64,000 bases of DNA from Cucumis sativus (lineage: Eukaryota > Streptophyta > Magnoliopsida > Cucurbitales > Cucurbitaceae). This document shows, one piece after another, positions 46,438 to 57,870 of this stretch. The notes under the pieces were generated by a model, which ran no database searches, had not been told where the DNA came from, and was given only the letters and a program-made list of their open reading frames with translations. The translations under genes and the position numbers were made by a program. The stretch is taken from assembly GCF_000004075.3 (NCBI RefSeq), contig NC_026661.2, forward strand, positions 682,001 to 746,000, given 5' to 3'. Within the stretch, counting starts at the first letter, position 1; every line of letters begins with the position of its first letter.

Positions 46438-48379
46438 GTGGCCTATTATCACATTTGTATACATCTCAAATTGAAATGAGGGAAGAAAAAACTGTCATAA
46501 ATTTAGTATGAATTTAGATTATCTATCAAATGGTATAAAAATTTAATGGATTTTACAATTTTTTTCCAAAATTAAAAAGAAAAAAAAATAGAAGAAAGAA
46601 AGAGTTTTATGTGTTTAAATTTGTAGTTGTCTAGAATTTTAAGTTCACATCTATTTCATTTATGAAAATTAATTAAATTTAAAATTTTAGTTATGAATGT
46701 TTGCCATCTATTATTTATTCCTAAAACTTTGGAAGTATATATTGATTTGTTCTAAAATTCCAATTTTGCATTCAAATGTCTCATACAATTTGGTAAAAAA
46801 TAATAAAATAGCAAAATATGTTTTTAAAAATATAAATAGTTTATTTTTTATTATTTTAAAAATATGTTTATTTAATGATTTCATATGAAAATTTTGTTTG
46901 AAAATATTTACAAACACATAAAATTTCAGAATCTCAATATTAATAAATAAATTTTAAAATCTTATTTGATTTGGTAAGTATTTTAATGAACTTATTTCTC
47001 AAACTCTTTTAAAATAGAAAAAGTAAAATTAAAATGGGTTCCAAAGAAATGATTGGCAATTTGTTTGGGTGTTAGAAGGTGGAAAACAGAAGCGCCGCGT
47101 ACGGCGGAGATTGTCGGAGGTTTAATGGAAAGGGGCCGCCGCAAGCTGTCGACGCGGAAGCAGTAGGGTAAGTAGAAAAGTTGAAATACAAAGTATACAA
47201 TATGTGATTTAAATCCAAAAGCAAAGAAGAAGGTCTGTATCTGTACTGCGTGTGATGTTCCTCCTACTTACGCTTTAGGGTTTATGGAAGAGACAAACAA
47301 ATTTTCCACAAGTACAATTTCATTATTATTCCTCCTGCATATACCTCATACGCAACTATATATACACTACTATCATCGCTATCGATCATAATTTCTTTTA
47401 AAATATTTTCAAGAATTTTGAACTCACTTTTAGTTCTGACATGAATGCTTATTAGCTAATTTAAAGGAAAATCAATCCTCATTTCTTGAAATTTCATTCA
47501 CTTTTAGTATTTCATTAATGATTGGGATTTGAAATTTCCGATCTCACATTTCTTGTTTCGTTGTAGTATATAAGACGAATTGCATTCATTCCACACCTCT
47601 GTTTTTGTACGATTCTTTTGTACCTTCTCCCCCATTTTTATTTTCTTTCTCACCTAACTATTTTTACTTGTGGGATTTAAAATATGGATATGGAAATCTT
47701 ATTATAGGAATAAAGAAATAACATTTTAGAGGATGTCAAACATAAAATTAATGTTCAGCTTGCTTTCATGCATCTTAATTAAATCACTAATGAATCCAAA
47801 TATTGACTAATACGACTCGTCTCTCTCACCAAAATGTTGAAATTCAAAGGGTAAAATTAACCTAAAGACATCAATAAAACATAGTTAGAAATTAAATGTT
47901 TAGAGAGTTTTTGTTTAATTTAACTTAAAATTTATGTAAACTAGGTTAACTTTTATAAATGATGGTTAAAAGTCCATAAAATTTATATGGATTCTTCATA
48001 CATGGATTTGATTTTCTCTACCATGGCGCGGTCCAAGAAGGAAGAAGAAGGAGTGAGAAGCATGGATTAATATTTTTTCTTTTGTTATTGTAAAATTGAT
48101 TAATAATCAATCTCAACCTGTCCATGAATAAAAAAAGAGTTAATAGAAACTTTAGGTTTCTCTTTCCTTATCATCGTTTTTCTTTTCTTTTCTTCTTTCT
48201 TTTCCTCTTCTACCATATTTTTCCTTTCCATCGTCTTTTTCTCTTCTTCTGCCATTTTTTAAAAATATTTTCATTTGTCTTTCTTTTCATATTCTATGTT
48301 CGGCAATTTTTTTTCTTTTCTTTTTTGTCATTTTCTTCTTTCTTCGATAATTTTTTATATTTTTTTCAAACTATTATTT

Positions 48380-49490
48380 AGTTCAAGATTGTGTGTCAAA
48401 TATAAAATATCATGAAAAAAATCGTTGAGATATTATGATTTTCAAATGTAAATGATCGTGTATAAAAATAGCAAAATCTAAACGATCGTGTTCTAAATAT
48501 AAACGATTGCGTATCAAATCTAAACGATCGGGTAAAAAAATATCTATTAAAAAAATTGTTGAGATTTGGCTACTCTAATTTAAATGATCAAATCTAAACA
48601 TATATTATATTCTTGATCGTTCAATGTAGGATTTGAAGATGACCATGCTCTGAATATTTGTACAATTTGGTAGAGAATGGGATCATTCTTTCAAAAGATA
48701 TGAGGGGTCAAACAAATGGATTGAAGTTTAGAAATGATATTACATATATATATCAAACTTGTTAGTTATTATGTTTGACATAGACTCAAGTACTCTTATG
48801 AGCTCAATGGTTCCAGTCTCTCCAACCCATATAATTGACGATGACAATCTCCAATCTTTTTAGAAGGCAATGAAGCAACTAGAATGTCATTGTACATATC
48901 AACGATAGTTAAATGGATTGATAGGGTTGATACAAATCATATATATGAGGAGTACAATCGAACGTAGTTTATTCCAAGTCAAGAGATTTTTTATTCTAAC
49001 TTAAGAGATTGTTTAATATGGGTCAAGAAATCGTGTTTCTACGTTCATATGATCGGTATTCTAGGTTAAGATGAACAACGTTAAAGTAAGTGGAACCAAG
49101 AGACAATGAAAGTACCTTCAAAGATTCTTCTTGCTAATGGAGGGAATAAGAAAAGTGAAGAAGAGCGATGAGTGTTGAGAGCATTGAGAGCGACAAGAGA
49201 ACGTGAATGAGAAGAAAACTAAGCGAATGAGAGGAACAATTAATTGAGATTCAACTTTATTTATATCACAGGGGTAAAATTGACCTTTCACACGATATTT
49301 AGTTTGTCAACATGTTTTAATAAACGAAGGTTCCACACGATCGGTGAATTATTTATAAATGATGGCACACTTACTTTTAAGTGATCATGTAAATTATGAC
49401 TATGCAATCCACACACAAAAACATAACCAATCATATAATAAATGTTAAACGATCGCTTATTAAACCTAAACAATCGTGTAATCCGAAAGC
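48380..49490. repeat. Degenerate short repeats with an ACGATCGT core
   Basis: Variants of (T/C)TAAACGATCGTGT recur near 48448, 48478, 48500, 48521 and 48583, and again near 49046, 49296, 49335, 49383, 49447 and 49468. The core ACGATCGT is self-complementary. Spacing is irregular, between about 20 and 60 bases within each cluster. Confidence 0.5.
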
Positions 49491-51133
49491 CATTATTAAA
49501 AATGTTCAATTGTAATAATATGCATTAAAGCTTTAAAGGTTAGTTCTAATAAAGTTTTTACAAATAGGTCATAGTTTTTACTTTTAAGGTTATGGAATTT
49601 TCAGCAAAGAAAAGTAGTGAAGACTAGGAATCTAGGAGAATTTTTAGAGTAGAAATATTATTATACAATTTGTTGATGATACGTAACGGCACATTTAATT
49701 AGTAGAGTTTTAATACACAAGTGAAGGTAAAAATAGAGTTAACCCAGAAAGTAACTATTTACTAAAACTAACCTCATTCTTTTTCACTTCTTATTATATA
49801 TATATATAGACATAGCCTTGTCTATATATATTAGTATTAAACCTTTTGGGTAAGACAAAATAATGAATTGTGCATACTTGAATTTAACGTGAGTATGTAA
49901 ACTTAATTCAAATTCAACGGTATTTGACATGATTTTTCTAAAGGTCGAAATTTAAACTTCCACAACTCCAACATCTTTTTACTATAAAAAGAAGTGAAAA
50001 ATATATCATAGTAAACATATACAATAGTTGACTTTATCGAGTATATACGATAAGATTCTTGCAATATCCTTATTGTAGATCTTGTAGAAAAAAGAAAGTC
50101 GAAAAATAGTGGATATCTAAATGTGAAGGTTGTGACAAGTCAAATTATATAGTAAGGTCCTCCTTCCACCTAGAAATGCTCTCCTAAAGTGGTGGGGGAA
50201 GAAATAATGGAATAAACCTACAACTCAGTCCTCTAAAATGAGTGAATCCTGTTGGAATAATACTACTTGATCCACATTCCTAGAGTGGTGGAAAAGAATG
50301 TAGGAGCTACCTCTCTCAAAAGAAGATCATCAAATTAAAAGGCCTTTTTTCTTTGGTTGACATTGAATTTTTTACAATATATTTTCAAATCTTCGAAACC
50401 TAAAGTTGGAAGGGATAATAACTAAATAGTGACATGTATTGAGTGGTGCACTAGCTACATAGTTCATGTGTGTCAATGAGTATACTTTTTCTTCTTATTT
50501 TTCAACTTACAAGTGGAAGATAGGTAAGCATAAAGTATATTTTGTATATGGAGCTAAGAGTTGTATTTTATATATGTTTTCAACTTTTTTGATGATGAGG
50601 ATTGCAGTGATGTACAAGATTATGGCATTGGTACATACTTTATTTTCGATTATAATTTTAAGAGCATGGAGAAATATTTACAAAAGTAGTAGCAATCAGT
50701 TTTTAATAATTTGTTTCCTTTAATAATACATAAACAAATATGGTGAATGGGGGCAATATTAAAATAATTAAAGACAAAGATAAAAAGATTCATAAGATAA
50801 AAAGATGATCAAGATAATGTTTCAAGAAAAGATTAAAAAAGTGAAAAAAATAATGTGAGTGTCTTGCTTTTTTTCATCTCTTCCAACACTATGGAAGCCA
50901 AAGGAGATGAACTTGCATGGAAAAAACCAGGGGAGTACCATAGCGGTATTTCACACTCACGTGGGTCCATTCTCGTCCATGTTGAAGCTTTGGATAATAC
51001 CACTTTTTAGCTAAACCCCACAATCCAAAACCTCCCTAGAGTTTTCCATATAAATTCCCCGATTCTGAGCTCAAAGAACCATCCAATTCTCAACCGCCGA
51101 AAAACAACATTTCGTATACAAGTTTTTAGCTAA

Positions 51134-51475
51134 ATGGGTATTCGTCTGCCGGAGATCATTCTTCACGCCAAGCAAATAACTCACCGTGCGGCGGCGCCGT
51201 CGCACCGGCAAGTTGGGTATGAAGTTACGAAGCATCGATCGTCGTTTTCCGATGTTCCGAAAGGCCATTTTGTGGTCTATGTTGGAGAGGAAGAAGAAGA
51301 CAGGAAGCGATTTGTTGTGCCATTGTCGTACTTGAAGAATCCCCTGTTTCAAGAACTGTTGAGTAAAGCTGCTGACGAGTTTGGATTTGACAATCACTTC
51401 GGTGGGATTACGATTCCTTGTGCTCAGGATCAATTTTTGGGTTTAACTTCTCGGTTGAATAGACTCATTAGTTGA
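51134..51475 (+). CDS. SAUR family auxin-responsive protein (longer, GHFVVYVGEEEE type)
   Basis: A 113-residue, intronless protein starts MGIRLPEIILHAKQITHRAA. A variable basic spacer follows (HRQVGYEVTKHRSS), then VPKGHFVVYVGEEEEDRKRF, VVPLSYLKNPLFQELLSKAADEFGF, DNHFGGITIPC and LTSRLNRLIS. It is distinct from all others here: an acidic EEEED insertion after VYVGE, HFGGITIPC in place of HPMGGLTI(H/P)C, and a higher G+C content. TATAAAT lies at 51049-51055, 79 bases upstream of the ATG. It is an older, single member of the family that did not join the tandem array. Confidence 0.95.
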   Translation: MGIRLPEIILHAKQITHRAAAPSHRQVGYEVTKHRSSFSDVPKGHFVVYVGEEEEDRKRFVVPLSYLKNPLFQELLSKAADEFGFDNHFGGITIPCAQDQFLGLTSRLNRLIS

Positions 51476-51981
51476 AATTGATCAGAACTGAGAACCCATT
51501 TGCCCGAAGCTTAAAAGATGGTATAGAACTCTGTAAATTAATCGATGATATTCTTATATTAGAGGGGGTTTTTCAGAAATGGGTTTCTCTTGCACTATGG
51601 AGAGTTTAGCCACTGATGTATTTTCATTCATTTATCTTCCTGTTTAATACAAAATCTGAATCATTGAATCATTGAATCATTGAATCATTGGAGTCCGTTT
51701 ATTTTCTTTATGAATCGTTGCTATGCTTCATTAATGATCACCAAACCATCAGTCTCATTTTATTTATCGTCAAACGCTTTGTTTGCATCTCACACCGTTT
51801 GATGTTTAGACAACTGAATGAATGGAATAGCAAACTTCTGTTTCATTAGGATAAACCGTTTGGTTGTCTTCTTGGGTTGCCGAATATTTCTGGTGAAGTT
51901 TCACCCTCTATGTAAAATAATCACTAGTTTCAAGAACTTGAGATTGAGATTAAACCTTGTGAATTGTTTTAGAGACTGGAG

Positions 51982-53854
51982 ATGATGGGTTCTTTCATAT
52001 CAAAGATTCTTCTGTATGTAAATGCTCTGTTCTTTGGTTTTGTTTAAAAAAAAAACTTTTTTTTTCTAGTCTTTGCTAAGAAAAAACTTAAGTTTCCGTT
52101 TGTTCTTGACAGAATGGCTTTTGGGTATGTCTATCCTGCTTATGAGTGCTTCAAGACTGTGGAGAGGAGGCCATTAGAGATATTCCAACTTCTGTTTTGG
52201 TGCCATTATTGGTTTGTAATGCCTGTTCTTATGCTATGATCATCTTGGCTTTTAATTTGTTTCAAGTTAATTACAGTGTCTAAACATCTCATTTTCTGTC
52301 TGTTCTGTAGGATCATTGTTGCTTTGCTTACAGTATTTGAAAGAGTGGGAGACCCTTTGATTTCATGGTAAACAAATGTCATTTGTTATCTGTATTCTTC
52401 AGTGAGTTTCATTTTTCTTTTCGAATAAGATTCAAATAACTGAGGATTAGGACTTGCTACTTGTATTATGCTCATGGTTTGCCCTTCTAACTTGAAAAGG
52501 TTTTGCTAACTCAAGGCTAGAACAAAATGCTTTTAAGTTTTCAAGACCTCTTTGATAATTATTTGGATTTTGAAACTTAGGTTTCTTTTGTAATCTACTT
52601 CTTACAAGGGTTTTCAAAATTCAAGCCAAGTTTTGAAAGCTAAAAAGAAGTTGTACTATTTAAAAACTTGACTTGTTTTTTTGTTTTTTGGAATTTGGCT
52701 AACAAATCAAATGTTTGCTTAAAAAGGAAAATGAAACAAGCAAGCACAACGACTTAGTTTTCAACTTTGAGTTTTCCTGAAAATGTGAGAAAAAAATGTT
52801 AGAAAGAAAGGAACTCGAATTTTTGAGGGAGGCGCCCTGAGGTTTTGTCCACCCAGCGAAAAAGTGAAGTTTCTAAAGTCGAGTGTGGTAACAATTTTGT
52901 TTTTAGTTTTTAGCTTTTGAAATTTTGGCTTGTTTTCTTCTAAATTCGTTAAATAGTTCTCATATAACTTACAGAAACATTTGAAGTTTTAGTCAAATTT
53001 TGAAAATAAAACACTCTTGTTTTAGTTTAAAAGGTATGACTTGGCTTTTTAAAATTGTCGACAAAACAATAAACATAACTTTCAAAATCTAATAACCAAA
53101 ATACTTATCAAACAGGTGCTAAATTATTATGGTTGAACAGAATTGTATTTATTCGAGTTTTATCACGCCAACTAAATTTGTGAAATCATTGTTTATGAAG
53201 GCTGCCACTGTACAATGAAGCAAAGCTAGCATTCTTTATATATCTTTGGCATCCTAAAACAAAAGTGAGTGTTCAATATCTCTAGCTCAAAAAAACTTCT
53301 TTCTTATTCACTCCATCTCAAGTTTTGCCTCAATGGATAACTAACTGAAGTTTGTTTTCAGGGAGCAACATATATGTTTGATGTTGTTCTTCAGCCATTT
53401 ATATCGAAACATGAAGCAAAAATTGATCGTTGCCTTGTTGAACTAAGGCTCAAGACAGCAGACATTGCAGCCTTGTTTTGGCACAAAACTACTAGTTGCA
53501 GCCAGACAACATTACTCGACTTGCTTCGTAATGTTTCGTGGATGCCCACATCACAGACTTGTCATAATCAGGTACTTTTAATGAGAAGATTATCAATGTA
53601 TTTATTTGAGAAACTTCTACAAAAAACTCTTTGAAATTAAGAGGCCTTGTGTGGTGGTGGTGTGTTTGATTTAGCATTGGCACAATCTCAAGAAGGATGA
53701 AACGGAACTAGTGGGAAAGACAACAAAATGTGTATCAACTATGGAAAATAGAGTTGCTGCAGATGATTCCAAGAAGAAGGTAAGTTACGATGAACAATTG
53801 TCGAAATCCAAACGTCGAAAATGGCGAGTTTTTAACTTCATTTGTGTCAAATAA
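51982..53854 (+). CDS. HVA22: HVA22-like protein (TB2/DP1/HVA22 family)
   Basis: Six exons join in frame: 51982-52013, 52113-52211, 52311-52367, 53201-53264, 53362-53571 and 53675-53854, giving 213 residues. The signature lies at residues 12-75: GYVYPAYECFKTVE, FQLLFWCHYWIIVALLTVFE, RVGDPLISWLPLYNEAKLAF and LWHPKTKGATYMFD. The family has hydrophobic hairpins in the endoplasmic-reticulum membrane and relates to yeast Yop1 and animal REEPs; barley HVA22 is induced by abscisic acid and stress. The length and the long tail after the domain fit the HVA22 h/i/j subgroup. A second possible start codon follows the first directly. The last exon reads through a good donor (AAG|GTAAGT near 53781), so an alternative 3' exon is possible. 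Intron 3 (833 bases) contains TTTTGAAA-rich repeat relics. Confidence 0.88.
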
Positions 53855-56800
53855 GTTTGAGGTTGCTGTAATATTTAACATATGATATGGAAAAGGGCAT
53901 TGTGAAGCTTGCTTTTAGGAAACAATTTGTAATTTTAGTGTGTTGTATATGAATCTTCATGTGATATATATCTCTTCTGTTTCATGGGCAATCTGATTTA
54001 TAACAGTTCGATTATTGTTCTTTCTAATTATAAGGTGGTTGGAATCTCAACGATGTTGTGTGTTGTTACAAATCTACAAAATGTCTCTATTCATACAAAA
54101 TATTCAGATGTATTCATTTTTTAAAAAATAAAAATGAAAAAAAGCTAAGCTTTTCATTTTGGATTATGTATGTTAAAAATATCTATAAACTTTAAATAAC
54201 TTTAAATAAGTTGTTTGAAGACTACGTGGTGTTCAAAGATTCAAATTATTGGGAGAAATTGTACAAATGTTCTCTTTTCTTCCTCATCACTAGCTAGGTA
54301 TCAAATCATAATAGTTGACATATAGTTTTGATTCGACTAAGGTGGCAAAAAGGTAAGATTAACTTGTTTGTTCTAATCAGCCCTAGGAAGAACCATGATG
54401 AATATTAATTTAGGTTGTTTTAAGCTTAAATGAAATAAAATTAAATTGACAAATCTATGATCAAGTTATAATTGAGAAAACAAGAGCTCAAAAGCGTAAG
54501 TTAGACCATTTAATGATCATTCATATTCAATTTCCATTTAATTTCTCTGCAATTTATTTTCTTGGCTTTAAAATATTTAACTGAAAAATTCATGTGCTCT
54601 GTGTATTCAACTTGATCTTACTACTAGGACTAATTTGCAGTGGTGGATATAGTTAAATTATTTGATTCAAATTTAAACAACAAAATCTGCTTGATCATCT
54701 TGGCTATGAAAATGATCCTCCAATGCTGTGAGATCGTTTTCTAGTATCAAATAACCCTCTAAAATCTGTTCACCAGACTCCTAAAATACGAGCATAAATT
54801 TATAAGGTGTCTGTGTGCCCCAATGCATTTTTCTGTCTTCTAGCCTTAGTTTTAGCTAATATTATTGGCTTCTTTTCACCTTTATTTTGCCTTTTCCTAA
54901 GAAGAAAATACTTTTCAGGTGCTTTTCAATTTATCTTAGTGGAAGGTAAACTATTAATAAAGTTAGAAATTACTATTAGAAGTAACAATTTAATTAGCTT
55001 CTCAAAGTTTAAAATTGTAACCAAAGAAAAAGGAAGAAAATAAGTTAATTGATCCCAAGATAAGAAAATGAAAAAGGATTGAAAAAGATGAAGTTTGTTT
55101 GACAACAGAAAAGTTTGATTTCTCTATTTTTCATATTTGTATTCTACGTATCACAAATATTTGTAGAGAATTAAGGTAAAAGAACTCTTGCCTACACTCG
55201 CACACATCAAAATAATTTTTCATGTAACACCACCTATTTTTTAGACAAATATTTGGACCTTAATATAATAGACCAAGAAAAATATAGGAATGAAACAAAG
55301 CAAACAAATATTAAATGAGCTTGAATTAATGGGTTATCCTATGAAACATTGAATGAAACTTGAAGCATATTGGCATAGTGAGGGAGAATCAAATATATTT
55401 ATAAATTATCATTAAACGATCATATGACAATAATGGTCTATTTAGTCAAAGGAGTGGAGTGAGCTATTATAATCCACTTCATGTTTGATCCATAAATTTC
55501 CTTCAACTCCAAGAATAACCCTAGTGATCATTGTTCCTCTCTTTTTTGTTTTGCATGACTATTGTTTCCTCCTCCCTCTCAACTCCACGATGCACTGTTC
55601 TCCTCTCCCCATTTGTCTTCCTTCTCCTAAATGATCTTTCGTCTCCCTTATCTATAATGTCCTTTCGTCTCTCCTTGTCTTGAAACAGTGATCTTTCCAC
55701 TCTGATCATCGTTCTTCGCCGAAAAATTTCTCAAATTTGTTTAGGAGTTTAGTCGTTGCATGTTCGATCCCTTTTTCTCTTTCTGATATGTTATTGTAGT
55801 ACTGTGAGTTTAGTATTGTTCTTAGTATCACGATTGGTTTCTATGTTTTTTCTTAATATGTGACCATTTGAGGCTGATATTTCTTTTGCTTTCTTATGGG
55901 TGATTCTTAGCTTCTATTCTAATAATTTTTCTCCATGTATTCCATGAGTTGTTTTCAATCCATCATCGTAGTACTAATTATTTTGTGAACTTATTATCAT
56001 TGTCCTAAGGTTTAATTACAAATGAAATGGAACTTTATATATTTATATTTCACACTAAGCACATGTTGAAGAATTTAATTTTGTATTGTTTTCTTATCAA
56101 TTTGTAGGAGATGTATCTCTAATATAATTTCAAAAAGATCACCTGAACAAATGAGAAAATTACTTTTAAAGAAATTATAGTTAAATTTATTAGATGAACA
56201 ACGCAATTAACAAGATTGAATAAAATAACTCTGAAAAAGAATAGTGAAGAAAGATAAGTTTTGATATAACTTAAATTATAATAATCAGCACTCCAAATAC
56301 AAATTATAGTAACCGCAACTATAATAATACGTGTGTGAAAGACAGACAATAATAATCTAATTTAGGTTAATAGGGATGAAATTATAGGTTAAATGGTAAC
56401 AAAATGAAAAGGAAAGAAAGAAAGAAAAAAAAGTGGAGTATTGAGAAATAATGGTGTAGGAAAATTGACACGTGGGAGGGGGTAGGTCACGTGTAGAAGG
56501 AAGAGTGATACAAAGCGACAAACGTGACGAAAAAAATTGAAGATGGGAGAGGGGATGGTCGATGGTGTGCCTTGCCTCCGCCCCAACCCTCCCACCGCCC
56601 CACGTGTCTCCACCACATACGTATTAGTGGTTACAAACCCTCTACCCCTTTTTCTTTCTCTTTTTCTTTTTTCTTCAAACTTCTACCCTAAACTGCATAA
56701 TCAACACCAATCTTTAACATTCAAATTTTAAATCTTACCATATAACTATCACTCCATCACCCCAACACTTTTATTGCTAACACAATTACCCTACCAATCA

Positions 56801-57870
56801 TTTTACATTCTATTATAATTAAAATAACATTCATATTATTAAATCATCAATTTATCCAAATCCTTAAACAAGTGGTAGAAGACAAATTTATTTATATATC
56901 ATCAATACTCTCCTCACATGTGGACTTGAAATATTTGAAAGGTCCAACAACTGAAAATTAATTTTAATTGAGATGAAAACGATGAACACATACCTATGTG
57001 GACCACCTGCTCTATTATCGTATTTAACAGAGTTTTCAAGAAACTTTCACTCAATTTATTTATAAACAAGTGGAAGAATTTATACAAATATGCGCATGTT
57101 AATGTGCATAACCAGATCATTCATTTAAATTCAAGCTACCTAATATAAATACAAGATTCCAATGAAAAGTTATTAAAATGATTATAAACATATCAAAATA
57201 TTGGTAGTATAGAGAGTTAGATTATTACACGTGTAATTGAGCATACGACACACAATAATCTACTACAAGAAAACATTAAATTTTTTCTTTGGTTATATTT
57301 ATTTAGAATAGTGTTTGGAAAAAGAGGTTAATTTGCACTATTAATTTGTTAGAAGTATTCAATTATCTTTCAAAATTGATGAACAGTTTAATGTTAACTT
57401 GAGACAAAATTCCAATTTAAAAGATGAATTAGTGAAACCGAACTTGACTAAAAGATAATCCGACTAACCTTTTATTATTTAGAGATTCAAAGTTTTATCC
57501 ATTCCACAATTTTACTTTATAAGAAAAATTCAATGAACAAATAGTTATTTTATTTGAAGTTTAAAGTAGAAATGATATGGATGGAGACACGTTGATGGTC
57601 ATGGATCATCTCTAGTGCTGAACAAAAAGAAGAAGAAAAGAGAAAAATTGGAAAGAAGAAGAAGAAGAAAGAAAGAAAGAAAGAAAAGTGTCTGAATTTG
57701 GTGGTTCTGGAAGTTGCATTTATGGCGTAATCCAATAAAAATATATGACTTGAGTAATCCAAGCAACTTGATCCTTCATACCCAACACAACACAACACTA
57801 ACAATCTCTTTCTCACAAGAGTCTCGAGCAAAAAGCTCCTCTCATAGTTCACAGGACACTCTAAAATTAA
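53855..57870. other. Intergenic spacer
   Basis: No gene was recognised. Near 55441 TCAAAGGAGTGGAGTGAGCT, followed by a CACTTCATGTTTGATCC stretch, resembles 45330-45375 and suggests a dispersed repeat. Purine-rich GAA/GAAA repeats at 57651-57688 lie in the promoter or 5' UTR region of the next gene. Confidence 0.45.

Larger units (their letters stand above)
37772..51133. other. Gene-poor, AT-rich block of 13 kb
   Basis: No gene could be supported. It contains a (CTT)n tract, a long (AT)n tract (39594), a TRIM (41797-42022), (AAG)8 at 42077-42101, a 35-base tandem duplication (44930-45000), a (TTA)n region (45045-45093), the thrice-repeated island (42.03, 45.75, 47.09 kb), a CACTA-like terminal string (46425), a pyrimidine-rich tract (48160-48370) and palindrome-cored repeats (48.4-49.5 kb). 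A 105-codon minus-strand open frame at 41155-41472 is the only longer unexplained frame that looks at all protein-like. Confidence 0.5.

Noticed and set aside
48160-48370. Phe-rich 85-codon frame
   Set aside because: Produced by a pyrimidine-rich tract of TTTTCTTTTC repeats.
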